DNA from: Arcanobacterium urinimassiliense
GTDB taxonomy: Bacteria > Actinomycetota > Actinomycetes > Actinomycetales > Actinomycetaceae
Assembly: GCF_900119495.1 (NCBI RefSeq)
Contig: NZ_LT632435.1
Location: forward strand, 792,359 to 856,358
Direction: 5' to 3'
Length of the DNA stretch: 64,000 bases
The translations under genes were made by a program, and so were the position numbers. The notes under the pieces are model-generated. The model was not told the origin of the DNA, ran no database searches, and was given only the letters and a program-made list of their open reading frames with translations. How positions within the stretch are numbered: the first letter of the stretch is position 1; each line of letters begins with the position of its first letter. Shown here piece by piece: positions 35,224 to 44,042 of the stretch.

Positions 35224-36966
35224 TTAAGAATCAGAAATGCGAGCCGCTAAGCTCTTCAATCCGAGTTTCCCAGCTACCATAGCTAAAGCTTGTAAAATAG
35301 AGCGCAATTCACGTACCCGGAAAAGTTTTAACAGCAGTAAGAAAAATGTGCCCATTATCGGCGTCACCACCAAAATCGTAGCGACTGCCGCCAAGAAGCT
35401 TCCCGTTACTTTTTCTATTCCCACCGTATGAATAGCTAGCACTCCCGGAATAGTGATGAGTAAAGCAATCAGAGCGAGTTTTAAATGTGCCCATAAAATA
35501 TCGCGACCGTAGATATGGCGGAGAAGTTTTCGCGAATAGAGAATCAGTAATATTCCGGTAGTGGCAGTGGAGAGGCTCATTACTACCCCTACGCCGCTTA
35601 CGGTACGAGTAGGAGGAAGGAAGGAGCAGAGTAGATAGCCCACTATCATGACGGCTTGCCCAGGCAATGCCATAAAGAAAGCTCCGCGCATATCGTTTAG
35701 TGAGTAGCAAACGCGGTTATAAACGATTGTGACGCCGGTGCCGAGCAAGCTAAAACTCATCGGAATAATTACGTGGGCGAGAGAGGCAATTTCACCAGCA
35801 GATCCGGCCGGCACAAAGACGCGGGAAACGGGGAAAGCTAAAGTAATAATCAGAGAGAGTGCTAAGAAATTAAAAGCAGAAATCGTATTTACCGTATAGG
35901 CGGCTTGCTTGCGCATGATTTGGTAATTACGCTGCCGAGCCGCTTTAGCTAGGCGCGTAAACATTGCCGTCGAGATAGATACCGTAATCAGGGAAGTGGG
36001 CAGACCACAGATAGCATAAGATACTGAGCTGGCGGCATTCCCAGCTACCAGAGCAGTATCAATCCCGGCATTTAGCGCCCGTTGCATAGCTCCGGCAGAT
36101 ACATTCGTCTCTAAAGCAGTAGGGATGAGACTAATAAGCGTCAAAGAGAGAACCCAGAGAGAAGCTTTTCCTGCTGCTCCGAGGCCGGAATTGCGCCAAG
36201 CGAAATCGGGACGGAAGCGAATTCCGGAGCGGTGTAGGGGCCAAAACAAGATTAATGCTTGAGATGCCACGCCGGCGGTGGAGAAGCCGACTAGCACTAG
36301 ACCGCGGGTACTTTGCCATACCGATGCGTTTTGGATGCTATCGGGGCTCGCAGATCCGAAAACTCCTAGAATTATGAAGAGTCCCAGAATTGCTACCACA
36401 TTGTTTAATACAGGGGACCACATATAGGGACCAAAGTTTTCGCGTGCATTTAGAATCTCTCCGACTATGGCGTACAGACCGTAGAAAAAAATTTGCGGTA
36501 AACACCAGTAGGCGAAAATTACCGTCATTTCATACCACTCTTGATTCAAACTAGCTGCAAAAGCCTTTACCACCAAAGGAGTGGCGAGAGTGAGTAAGAA
36601 AGTTAGAGCACCCAGTATGACGATAGAGATGGTGAGAAGTTTATTAATAAAAGTATTGCCTGCATCTTCTTGTTCACTAGAGGCCTTTACAATAGAAGGC
36701 ACCAGTACCGCATTTATTAGCCCTCCGGCGATAATGCTGAAAATAATATTGGGCAGCTTATTAGCGATATCGAAAGAGTTTGCAATCGGAGAATTTAGCC
36801 CCAAGACTAAGGTGAGCAGAATAGGGGAGCGAATCATTCCCAGTATGCGGGAAGTGAAAGTCCCTAAGAACATCACGAGCGAGGATTTCACTATTGAAGT
36901 GTGCCCGCTGGTACGCGGAGGTCTTCCTGCTGCTGCCTTCGCTGAATTCTTTACATCCTTAGCCAT
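35224..36966 (-). CDS. murJ: Lipid II flippase MurJ
   Basis: Polytopic MOP-superfamily transporter (about 14 helices) that flips lipid II outward, 580 aa. N-terminal VMFLGTFTSRILGMIRSPIL and ANKLPNIIFSIIAGGLINAVLVP are MurJ landmarks, with basic residues lining the central cavity. No kinase-like C-terminal extension is present, unlike mycobacterial MviN. ATG 36966 has TAGACT six bases upstream. The next gene downstream, 115 bases on, starts the bridge-modifying pair, so modification and export are encoded side by side. Confidence 0.92.
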   Translation of the reverse strand: MAKDVKNSAKAAAGRPPRTSGHTSIVKSSLVMFLGTFTSRILGMIRSPILLTLVLGLNSPIANSFDIANKLPNIIFSIIAGGLINAVLVPSIVKASSEQEDAGNTFINKLLTISIVILGALTFLLTLATPLVVKAFAASLNQEWYEMTVIFAYWCLPQIFFYGLYAIVGEILNARENFGPYMWSPVLNNVVAILGLFIILGVFGSASPDSIQNASVWQSTRGLVLVGFSTAGVASQALILFWPLHRSGIRFRPDFAWRNSGLGAAGKASLWVLSLTLISLIPTALETNVSAGAMQRALNAGIDTALVAGNAASSVSYAICGLPTSLITVSISTAMFTRLAKAARQRNYQIMRKQAAYTVNTISAFNFLALSLIITLAFPVSRVFVPAGSAGEIASLAHVIIPMSFSLLGTGVTIVYNRVCYSLNDMRGAFFMALPGQAVMIVGYLLCSFLPPTRTVSGVGVVMSLSTATTGILLILYSRKLLRHIYGRDILWAHLKLALIALLITIPGVLAIHTVGIEKVTGSFLAAVATILVVTPIMGTFFLLLLKLFRVRELRSILQALAMVAGKLGLKSLAARISDS

Positions 36967-36972
36967 AGCAGT

Positions 36973-36978
36973 AGTCTA
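36973..36978 (-). promoter_or_regulatory. -10 box for leaderless murJ
   Basis: On the minus strand TAGACT lies six bases before the ATG of murJ. Confidence 0.55.
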
Positions 36979-37140
36979 AAGCACGCGGATTTAATCTGCG
37001 CTTTCTTAGAGGTGATTTGTGTGCCTTGCGAGTGTTTATGGAGTTTTCTTTGGTTGATTTCTTTAGAAGTGTTCTAGAGAGCTTTAGAGAGTAGGTATAT
37101 ACTTTTAAGTGCGAAAATTTTAATTGGAGAGAAGGCTGAT

Positions 37141-37626
37141 ATGGCAAAAATAATCGCTTTTTCAGAAGAAACTGTGCAAATTGGCACTCCGGAAGGAGAT
37201 TTACTGGAAATACCGCGCTCAGATTGCCTTTTTGCAGATCCAGTAATAGGTGAAAAAGTAGAAGTATTTCGTTCTGGAGAGCGCTTGGTGGTGCAGCGCC
37301 CGCTTGCTTCGGAAGGAACTTTCTCGGGAATACCGGCTGCTCCGCAGGTCACAGAGCAAAAGTACGGTGCTGAAGCAGACGATCTCCCTCCCGCTAGCAG
37401 TGTATGGCGGAACCCGAATCCGAAACGAGTGAGTAAAGTGGCTTACGTAGTACTCGCTTTACTACTCGGCGGAGTAGGAGCGCATAAATTTTATTCTGGC
37501 CATATTTCGGCAGCGCTAGTATATTTAATTTTCTTCTGGACGAGTGTGCCGGCAATTTTGGCACTTATAGATGCAGTGATGGGGATACTTGCTCCGGCTG
37601 ATAAAGAAGGAAGAATTTTCGTATAG
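37141..37626 (+). CDS. TM2-domain protein
   Basis: 161 aa. The N-terminal 70 residues look like a small beta-barrel (repeated short strands, IGTPEGDLLEIPRSDC). A 25-residue linker follows, then a TM2 domain at about residues 98-155 with two helices and the family loop GGVGAHKFYSGH. TM2 proteins are small membrane proteins of poorly known function. TTGGAGAGAAGG precedes ATG 37141. Convergent with metQ. Confidence 0.82.
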   Translation: MAKIIAFSEETVQIGTPEGDLLEIPRSDCLFADPVIGEKVEVFRSGERLVVQRPLASEGTFSGIPAAPQVTEQKYGAEADDLPPASSVWRNPNPKRVSKVAYVVLALLLGGVGAHKFYSGHISAALVYLIFFWTSVPAILALIDAVMGILAPADKEGRIFV

Positions 37627-37691
37627 TTTTTATCTCTGCTTAGCTCTTAAGCGTAGACAAGCCTTAGGTAAAATTTTTAGCAGAAACAACA

Positions 37692-37728
37692 AGCGAGGCG
37701 GTGCTCTTTAAAAGAGCACCGCCTCGCT
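37692..37728. terminator. Bidirectional terminator between the TM2 gene and metQ
   Basis: Perfect 18-base arms (AGCGAGGCGGTGCTCTTT) around a single central A. No long T-run on either side, but the position between convergent genes is clear. Confidence 0.8.
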
Positions 37729-37770
37729 ATATTAGTCTAGATAAATTATTCAGCTTCTAGAACTTAGCTT

Positions 37771-38601
37771 TTAGAAAGCCGGAATAATTTCTCCATTCGG
37801 GTACTTATCTTTAATGAACTGAGCTACTTCTGGAGAGTGCAGCAGCTTTTCAAGGATTGCGATAGCTTCTGCTTTCTTCGAATCCTTACGCCAAGCTATG
37901 ATATTGGCATAGGGGTTATCTTTTCCATCCTCGATAGCCAAGGCTTCTTTAGCCGGCACTAAACCAGCTTCCAGCGCAAAGTTACCGTTAATTACGGCTG
38001 CCCCCACATCTGGTAGCTGTATCGGAATTGCCGGAGCTTCGGCTTCCACTACCTTGATGTTTTTCTTACTTCCCGTAATATCCAGCAGCGAAGGATTATC
38101 TACTTTCTTCAATTCGATTAGACCCTGTGATTCCAGCAACTTCAGAGCCCGCGCCTGATTAGACGGATCGTTATTTACCAGAATGGTTTCGCCATCTTTA
38201 ATATCGGCTACCGACTTATACTTCTTCGAGAAAAGTGCGTAGGGCTCAATATGTATGCCTTTGCCACCTTCCAAATTATATTTCTTATCTTTTATTTCCT
38301 GCTCTAGATAAGGTAGGTGCTGAAAGAAGTTAACGTCTAATTCGCCCGCATCGAGAGCGGCATTCGGCTGCACGTAGTCGGTGTATTCTTTAATTTCCAA
38401 ATCGATGCCCGCATCTTTCGCGAGATTATCATCTACGAATTTCAGAATATCGGCGTGCGGTACTGGGGAAGCTCCCACTACCAGCTTCGTCAAATGCTCG
38501 CCGTCTTTGCTCTCTTTTTCTGCACTGCCAGAGCAGGCGGTAAGGGCTAGAGCTCCAGCCAACAAAGCTGCAGATATCTTAGTAATAGTTGAAGTACGCA
38601 T
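37771..38601 (-). CDS. metQ: Methionine ABC transporter substrate-binding lipoprotein
   Basis: Extracytoplasmic methionine-binding protein of the NlpA family, 276 aa. Lipoprotein signal ends in ALTAC (Cys about residue 23). Landmarks: VGASPVPHADIL, DVNFFQHLPYLEQE and AVINGNFALEAGL. Third gene of metN-metI-metQ. A CCGCAA/TTGCGG hairpin (38615-38636) stands just before its ribosome site and may stabilise the metQ message, since the binding protein is needed in excess. Confidence 0.94.
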   Translation of the reverse strand: MRTSTITKISAALLAGALALTACSGSAEKESKDGEHLTKLVVGASPVPHADILKFVDDNLAKDAGIDLEIKEYTDYVQPNAALDAGELDVNFFQHLPYLEQEIKDKKYNLEGGKGIHIEPYALFSKKYKSVADIKDGETILVNNDPSNQARALKLLESQGLIELKKVDNPSLLDITGSKKNIKVVEAEAPAIPIQLPDVGAAVINGNFALEAGLVPAKEALAIEDGKDNPYANIIAWRKDSKKAEAIAILEKLLHSPEVAQFIKDKYPNGEIIPAF

Positions 38602-38713
38602 GATTTTTCCTTTCCCGCAATCTTTAAAAGTTGCGGTTTATATATATGGATTTAGTTAAATAAAGTTACTTTAAAATATGTATAGTGATGCCGAAGCTAA
38701 AGCCCGGTGGCTC

Positions 38714-38750
38714 CCGGCTGGTATCGCCTCAGCGGTGATCTACCAGCCGG
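38714..38750. other. Hairpin across the metI stop codon
   Basis: CCGGCTGGTA (38714-38723) faces TACCAGCCGG (38741-38750), with further inner pairing. It overlaps the end of metI and has no T-run on the transcribed strand, so RNA processing or stability is more likely than termination. Confidence 0.4.
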
Positions 38751-39457
38751 CTGAGCATGTCGCCGACCATCTGGACGATCTGCACCATAATTAGAATGAC
38801 AACTACCACTATTACTATCACATCAAGATTATAACGTTGATAGCCGTAATTAATAGCTAGGGCACCTAGACCGCCGCCACCTACTGCAGAAGCCATGGCC
38901 GAGTAGCCGATGATAGTAATCGTAATAATGGAACAAGACTGAATAATAGAGGGCAAAGATTCTTTTACCAATACTCCCGCCATGATGTGGAGGGGGCGTG
39001 CTCCCATCATCTGGGCGGCTTCTACTTTCCCCGGCTCGATGGCGAGTACATTAGATTCAACCATTCGGGCAAAATAAGGAATAGCAGAAACTGCTAAAGC
39101 GATGGTGAAAGCCTGCCAGCCGACGGCCGTCAGCCAAGGAAAGTTCAAAGCTCGAATCGCAAAGAGTACGATAATAGCCAGAATGATAAAAGGAATAGCT
39201 CTTCCCAGATTGACTATAGTGCCAATGATTCGATTTCCGATAGGGCTGGAAATTAGCCCTCCTTTACGACTCTCCGCCAGATAAACTCCCAAAGGAATTC
39301 CGAGCAGAATCGTGAAGAAAGTGGAAACCCCTACCATGAGGATAGTTTCCCAGATAGATTCCAAAAGCTTTTGCTGGATTGCTTCATTATTTATAAAAGT
39401 ATCTCCAGCTTGTATAGTCGTAGCAGCCAGAGTAGCAGTGCTTTGTAGTAGACTCAT
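38729..39457 (-). CDS. metI: Methionine ABC transporter permease
   Basis: Inner-membrane permease of the methionine importer, 242 aa, with about six hydrophobic segments and the ABC-contact loop EAAQMMGARPLHIMAGVLVKE (EAA motif). The first base of its start codon overlaps the last base of the metN stop, indicating translational coupling. Confidence 0.94.
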   Translation of the reverse strand: MSLLQSTATLAATTIQAGDTFINNEAIQQKLLESIWETILMVGVSTFFTILLGIPLGVYLAESRKGGLISSPIGNRIIGTIVNLGRAIPFIILAIIVLFAIRALNFPWLTAVGWQAFTIALAVSAIPYFARMVESNVLAIEPGKVEAAQMMGARPLHIMAGVLVKESLPSIIQSCSIITITIIGYSAMASAVGGGGLGALAINYGYQRYNLDVIVIVVVVILIMVQIVQMVGDMLSRLVDHR

Positions 39458-40443
39458 TAGCTCCGCACCTCCGCAAAAATTCCGTTATTTTTCAGCTCGG
39501 CTAGTACTTTTTCCGTATTAGGGCTGGGTACAGTTAAGGCAATTCGCGATACCTGAATTTTTCCTACCGTTTCGAATAGGCCAGCGGCAATATCCGCTCC
39601 GAGCTGTGCCACTAAACCAATCACTTTGGCTCCGGCTGGCTCCTGCGGATGGGCAGTAAAGAAAATATCTATTAAATCTTTTCCAGAAAGATCGTAATTC
39701 TCTATTTTTGGCCGCGGAATAAGTTTCAAACTGAGCGGAGAATTCGGTACCGAAACCGCTTGGGAAATTTCTTTCGATTCTACAATCCGCCCCGCTTCTA
39801 GTAGCGTCACCGAATCACAAATCTTTCGTACCACGGGCATTTCGTGGGTAATTACTACGACCGTAACTCCGGTCTGGCGCTGCACATTCTTAATCAAATC
39901 TAGAATCTGCTCCGTAGTCTCCATATCTAGAGCAGAAGTAGGTTCGTCAGCAAGTAATACAGAAGGATTAGTAGCGATAGCACGCGCTATACCCACGCGC
40001 TGGCGCTGCCCACCGGAAAGTTGGGCAGGGTAGGAGCCTTCGCGCCCCTCTAAACCCACCAGCTTAAAAAGTTCGCTAATTCGCTTTTTGCGTTCGGCGG
40101 CGGGTACACCGGCTATTTTCAGTGGATATTCCACATTTGCTCCGGCAGTACGGGCACTTAAAAGATTAGCGCCTTGAAAAACCATACCGATTTCGCGGCG
40201 AGCTTCCCGCAATTCTTTGGGATTGAGTTCCGTGAAATTTTTCCCTGCTACCTGTACCGAACCGGAAGTGGGATGCTCCAAGGCGGTAAGACACCGAATA
40301 AGAGTAGATTTTCCAGCGCCAGATTCACCCACAATACCGTGGATACTACCTTCAGACACGGAAAGACTTAAATGATCCAAGGCTACTACCGGATCTTGCC
40401 CTTTTCGGGGATATATTTTCGTTACTTCCTGTAACTCAATCAT
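39457..40443 (-). CDS. metN: Methionine ABC transporter ATP-binding protein
   Basis: ATPase of the D/L-methionine importer, 328 aa. Walker A GESGAGKST, signature LSGGQRQR, Walker B VLLADEPTSALD and the switch His in VVITHEM. The C-terminal 75 residues form the NIL/ACT-like domain that binds methionine and inhibits transport when methionine is plentiful. GGAGGT precedes the ATG. Directly upstream is a SAM-I-like riboswitch, so the whole operon should shut off at high S-adenosylmethionine. Confidence 0.95.
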   Translation of the reverse strand: MIELQEVTKIYPRKGQDPVVALDHLSLSVSEGSIHGIVGESGAGKSTLIRCLTALEHPTSGSVQVAGKNFTELNPKELREARREIGMVFQGANLLSARTAGANVEYPLKIAGVPAAERKKRISELFKLVGLEGREGSYPAQLSGGQRQRVGIARAIATNPSVLLADEPTSALDMETTEQILDLIKNVQRQTGVTVVVITHEMPVVRKICDSVTLLEAGRIVESKEISQAVSVPNSPLSLKLIPRPKIENYDLSGKDLIDIFFTAHPQEPAGAKVIGLVAQLGADIAAGLFETVGKIQVSRIALTVPSPNTEKVLAELKNNGIFAEVRS

Positions 40444-40450
40444 TTTACCT

Positions 40451-40535
40451 CCATCGATCTCGGCATTAGCACCCGTCTATCCGGGTTGCTGCAGCTTCAA
40501 AGAGCCGAGTCTCTCTGCTGCTCTGGATGAACAGT
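40451..40535 (-). promoter_or_regulatory. SAM-I-type riboswitch upstream of metNIQ
   Basis: On the minus strand the leader reads ATCCAGAGCAGC, a P3-like hairpin, CTTTGAAGCTGCAGCAACC, a four-base stem CCCG/CGGG, then GGTGCTAATGCC. This matches the SAM-I core order (AGAG, TGAAGC, GCAACC, GGTGCTAA). P2 is GCAGC/GCTGC. A CATC/GATG pairing can close P1 right beside the GGAGG ribosome site, which points to translational control. Confidence 0.8.
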
Positions 40536-40728
40536 TTTAGAATTCCACAAAGATTGAAAAGGCGCAAGTTTATCGGTGTGACCTTCCCTATAGTGGCGAT
40601 ATTGCAGGAAATCTTACTTTACTGAACTGCGCTAATGCGGAGGCAAGTGCTGAAGAGAGCAGAGAGTCAAGAAAAATTTCGGAGGCGAAGAGGAGAATTT
40701 TTTAAAGAGTAGTGAAGGAGCTAAGAAG

Positions 40729-40944
40729 ATGTTTAATAATTTTTCCACCCACAATTCGCCGTTTCCGGCGCCACAAAATTCTGCTAATTCTCGTAATTCG
40801 CCCCATTCTGGCAATTCCCAAAATTCCGCTCCGCTGGCCGGAAATCCGTCGAAAAATCCGCCGGCAAATTTATTTACTATTCCACCCAGTGGGCTTTTAA
40901 TAATTCCAGATTACTGCCGATGCAGTATTGCGGAATTAGGGTGA
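40729..40944 (+). CDS. Possible small Asn/Ser/Pro-rich protein
   Basis: 71-codon frame with AAGGAG eight bases before ATG 40729. Residues about 17-34 are six Asn-Ser-X triplets (one begins with His), encoded by a 9-base tandem repeat in phase. The end is hydrophobic with two cysteines (LFTIPPSGLLIIPDYCRC). No family recognised. It lies opposite in strand to the metN and DtxR-type genes. It may be a real short peptide gene or only a repeat that stays open. Confidence 0.3.
   Translation: MFNNFSTHNSPFPAPQNSANSRNSPHSGNSQNSAPLAGNPSKNPPANLFTIPPSGLLIIPDYCRCSIAELG
40777..40830 (+). repeat. 9-bp tandem repeat, six units
   Basis: AATTCTGCT, AATTCTCGT, AATTCGCCC, CATTCTGGC, AATTCCCAA, AATTCCGCT, consecutive and in phase with the possible small ORF. 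Confidence 0.8.
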
Positions 40945-41028
40945 ATTAGGAATTTAGGGTAGAGAATTGGAATAGAGAATTGAGGTAGCGAATTTAGTAG
41001 ATAAAAGCGCGGGTGTCACTTTTCCTAA
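40945..41028. other. Repeat-rich spacer downstream of the DtxR-type gene
   Basis: The metN-regulator gap (40444-41028) holds the riboswitch, a possible small ORF and this stretch of imperfect GAATTAGG/TAGAGAATT repeats. Between 40536 and 40728 an AT-rich segment should hold the metN promoter, which I cannot pin down. Confidence 0.4.
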
Positions 41029-41703
41029 CTAGGGTTGGCGTACCCAAATTTGCCGTGCAATAGTGAATGATAAATCAAGTTGTTTTTGCCCAGTATCTAC
41101 CGAAATAATTCCTAAAGCTGGTTTTAAGCTCGCGATTTTAATCGTGGTATGCGGTTTAATCCCCATATCGGCCAAATAGCTTAAAATTTCGGAATTCTTA
41201 TCGGATACGCGCACTACTTCTACCTCTCCAGGGGTAGATAAATCGGCAATTCGCACTGCCTCTACCCGGGAAATTTTTCCACTTGCGCTGGGAATAGAAT
41301 CTCCGTGGGGGTCATGGGTGGGGTATCCCAGTAACTTATCGATACGTTCGATAAAAATATCTGACACCGTATGCTCTAAAGCTTCTGCTTCTGCATGTAC
41401 CTCGTCCCAGCCATAGCCGAGCTCTGCTACTAAAAAAGTTTCAATTAAGCGATGTTTTCGCACCATATTAAGAGCAATTTCTGTGCCCTTCGGAGTGAGA
41501 GATACATTTCCGTAGCGATGATGATGTACTAACCCCAGCGCGGCGAGTTTTTTAATACCTTCCGAAACGGTAGAAGGGCTCAACTCCATGCGTTCAGCAA
41601 TATCTTTGGGAGCTGCTCCGCTATTCTCTACACTGGCACTCGGCCACTCTGATAACTGCCAAATATGTTTTAAGTAATTTTCATTACTGGGAGTAAGATC
41701 CAT
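41029..41703 (-). CDS. DtxR/MntR-family metal-dependent transcriptional regulator
   Basis: Iron- or manganese-activated repressor, 224 aa. N-terminal winged helix (SPSTVSEGIKKLAALGLVHHH), a dimer/metal domain with ETFLVAELGYGWDEVHAEAEALEH that carries the Glu and His ligands, and a C-terminal SH3-like FeoA domain (from about residue 150). Cys at the DtxR metal site is not evident in that helix, and the sequence does not settle Fe versus Mn. Its targets are unknown; the cation exporter at 6.5 kb is not nearby. Confidence 0.9.
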   Translation of the reverse strand: MDLTPSNENYLKHIWQLSEWPSASVENSGAAPKDIAERMELSPSTVSEGIKKLAALGLVHHHRYGNVSLTPKGTEIALNMVRKHRLIETFLVAELGYGWDEVHAEAEALEHTVSDIFIERIDKLLGYPTHDPHGDSIPSASGKISRVEAVRIADLSTPGEVEVVRVSDKNSEILSYLADMGIKPHTTIKIASLKPALGIISVDTGQKQLDLSFTIARQIWVRQP

Positions 41704-41787
41704 TTCATACTTCCTTCAATGCCTCTCCTGCATTACTACTTCTAGACTAGCAATTTGGAGCAACTTTCGGGAGATAGGGCGCAGTTG

Positions 41788-43032
41788 CTATTTTTTATGC
41801 GAATTTTTCCGCAGTTTCTGCTGTTTTTTCGCTCCTTGCCGGGCGGCATTTTCGTTAAATTGCTGCCAATGTAGTTCGGTATAAGTAGAGAAAGGCTGCG
41901 GGGCTCCGCCCGGGCGGTTTTTATTATCTTGTAGATAGGGGAAAGAATCATGGCCCAGCAAATAGAGCACCGCACTATTTATAGCTGCTGCTATCGGTAC
42001 CGCAAATAGGGCTCCCACTACTCCGGCTACTGCGGAGCCGCCGGTTACCAGCAGCACAATCGCTAAAGCGTGCATATTTAAAGCATTTCCTTGGAGAAGT
42101 GGCTGTAAAAGATTGCCTTCTACTTGTTGCACTAAAATTACTCCGCCAAACATTAATAAAGCCATAAAGGGACTGCCGGTATTTACCAGCACTATTAGTA
42201 CTGCTATTGCTCCGGAAAGAAAAGCTCCAATTATCGGAATAAAAGAGCCTAAAAAGACTAGTGCAAAAATTGGCAGAGCAATTGTAATAGGGGTGCGCAG
42301 TAGGAGAGCAATAATCGTTATTCCCAAGGCATCTACAAAGGCCACTATTACCTGGGTGCGCATATAATTCCCAATAGTTACCCACCCGCGGATACCGGCT
42401 TCATTGATTGCATCGCGATAAGGAGGGGGAGCTAAGCGTACAAACCAATGCCAGATGCGGCGTCCATCTTTTAAGAAAAAGAATAATGCAAAGAAGGCCA
42501 GCACTGCTCCCGTCAAGAAAGAAGTTACGGAAGAGCCTACGGCCATTACACCGCCCAAAATATGTTGACTATTTCCGCGTGCCGCATTTTGCAATGAATT
42601 CCAAGCATTATCTAATTCGGCTTGCGCGCCCGGAAAACTGGCGTTTATCCAGCTAAAAATGCTTTGCATTCCTTTTTCTAGATTGCTGCCCAGCTCTGAA
42701 AATCCTTTGTAAAGTGCCGTGCCAGAAGTTCCTAAAATGCCAAAGATAATAAACAAAATTGCAAATAATCCAAGGGCGGCTCCAGCAGCGGGAGGAAGAT
42801 GTAACTTGCGGCGCGCGCCGGCGGCAATTGGCTCCACCAATACCGTCATCAATATAGCGGCGAGTAAAGAAATAAGGAGAGTGGAAAACTTTAGGAGTAG
42901 CCAACCACCGAGAGCTAAAGTTGCAGCGATGATTAACAGCCGCCATGCCCAGCCCGCAGCTATCTGCAAAACCAATGGTATATGTGCGGAGAGGGGGGAA
43001 TCTTTTTTAGAATTCAGATGGGTATCGGGCAT
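41788..43032 (-). CDS. AI-2E family transporter (PerM-like permease)
   Basis: 414 aa with about eight helices in the AI-2E exporter/permease arrangement. Helix pair at the N-terminus (IAATLALGGWLLLKFSTLLI), amphipathic middle region, and a C-terminal helical block with the family segment GNLLQPLLQGNALNMHALAIV. A basic, Gln-rich cytoplasmic tail ends the protein. Members differ in role (autoinducer, sodium/proton or unknown export), so substrate is open. Confidence 0.85.
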   Translation of the reverse strand: MPDTHLNSKKDSPLSAHIPLVLQIAAGWAWRLLIIAATLALGGWLLLKFSTLLISLLAAILMTVLVEPIAAGARRKLHLPPAAGAALGLFAILFIIFGILGTSGTALYKGFSELGSNLEKGMQSIFSWINASFPGAQAELDNAWNSLQNAARGNSQHILGGVMAVGSSVTSFLTGAVLAFFALFFFLKDGRRIWHWFVRLAPPPYRDAINEAGIRGWVTIGNYMRTQVIVAFVDALGITIIALLLRTPITIALPIFALVFLGSFIPIIGAFLSGAIAVLIVLVNTGSPFMALLMFGGVILVQQVEGNLLQPLLQGNALNMHALAIVLLVTGGSAVAGVVGALFAVPIAAAINSAVLYLLGHDSFPYLQDNKNRPGGAPQPFSTYTELHWQQFNENAARQGAKKQQKLRKNSHKK

Positions 43033-43150
43033 AGAATTTCTCTCGGGTAGATAAGTCTCTTAGGTAGATAAGTCGTTTAGTTAATTTTAGTATAATTTAA
43101 GCTGTCTATTTGCTGTGGAAATAATGGAATGAAAAGCAGCTATGAAATTA

Positions 43151-43166
43151 GAAAGAAAGAAAGAAA
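43151..43166 (+). repeat. Tetranucleotide repeat (GAAA)4 before the HAD gene
   Basis: Four GAAA units followed by GAAGAGGA, immediately upstream of and merging into the ribosome site of the next gene. Copy-number change would move or alter the purine-rich leader, not the reading frame. Confidence 0.6.
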
Positions 43167-43178
43167 GAAGAGGAACCT

Positions 43179-43928
43179 ATGGAGAGCTATGCGCTACTCG
43201 CTTTCGATTTAGATGACACCTTGGCTCCTTCGAAGTCTCCACTACCGCCGCGAATGGGGGAGGAATTAAAAAAATTATTAGTGGACACCCCCGTATGCGT
43301 GATATCCGGTGGAAATTTTGCCCAGTTTCGTACTCAGCTCTTGGCAGGTTTGGAAAGTGTGGGAGCTAAGCTAGAGAATCTGCATATTATGCCTACCTGC
43401 GGTACTCGTTATTTGCGCTATCGAAATGGAAAATGGGAAACGCTCTACGCTCGTGATTTACCGGTGGAATTGCGTGAGAAAACTAAAAGAGTCTTAGAAG
43501 AAGAAGCGAAACAGCTCGGAGTATGGGAAACAGAGACTTGGGGGCCAATTTTAGAAGACCGAGGTTCCCAGATTACTTTTTCTGCATTAGGCCAGCAGGC
43601 GCCTTTGGAAGCGAAAAAAGCTTGGGATCCGAACGGAGAAAAAAAGGAAGCTCTGCGGGAAAGAGTGGCGCGGCGGCTCCCAGAATTAGAAGTGCGCAGT
43701 GGGGGGTCTACGTCTATTGACGTGACTCAAAAAGGAGTAGATAAAGCCTACGGAATAGCAGCTTTAGCGGAAGAAACCGGCATTGCAATTTCACAGATGC
43801 TCTTTATTGGCGATCGCCTCGACGAGGGCGGAAATGACTATCCAGTAAAACGGCTAGGTATTGCCACCTATGCAGTGAAAGGCTGGGAAGAAACAGCTGA
43901 TTTTATTGCCAAATATACTGCCCGCTAA
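43179..43928 (+). CDS. HAD-IIB hydrolase, phosphomannomutase-like
   Basis: Cytoplasmic Mg-dependent phosphatase/phosphomutase of the HAD superfamily, 249 aa. Motif I is FDLDDTLAPS with both catalytic aspartates; motif IV is FIGDRLDEGGNDYP near residue 208. The segment LEDRGSQITFSALG followed by GGSTSIDVTQKGVDKAYG resembles eukaryotic-type phosphomannomutase and sucrose-phosphatase relatives. Activity on a hexose phosphate is likely; mutase versus phosphatase cannot be told. Confidence 0.82.
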   Translation: MESYALLAFDLDDTLAPSKSPLPPRMGEELKKLLVDTPVCVISGGNFAQFRTQLLAGLESVGAKLENLHIMPTCGTRYLRYRNGKWETLYARDLPVELREKTKRVLEEEAKQLGVWETETWGPILEDRGSQITFSALGQQAPLEAKKAWDPNGEKKEALRERVARRLPELEVRSGGSTSIDVTQKGVDKAYGIAALAEETGIAISQMLFIGDRLDEGGNDYPVKRLGIATYAVKGWEETADFIAKYTAR

Positions 43929-44042
43929 AATGTGAAATTACTAAGCTGGAAAGCTAGTAACGGGAAGCTAATAACGACGCGGAATCTTTGCAGCTGCAAC
44001 AGGTAGCATCTGCGGAGAGAGAAACTACGAAAAGAGAAAGAA

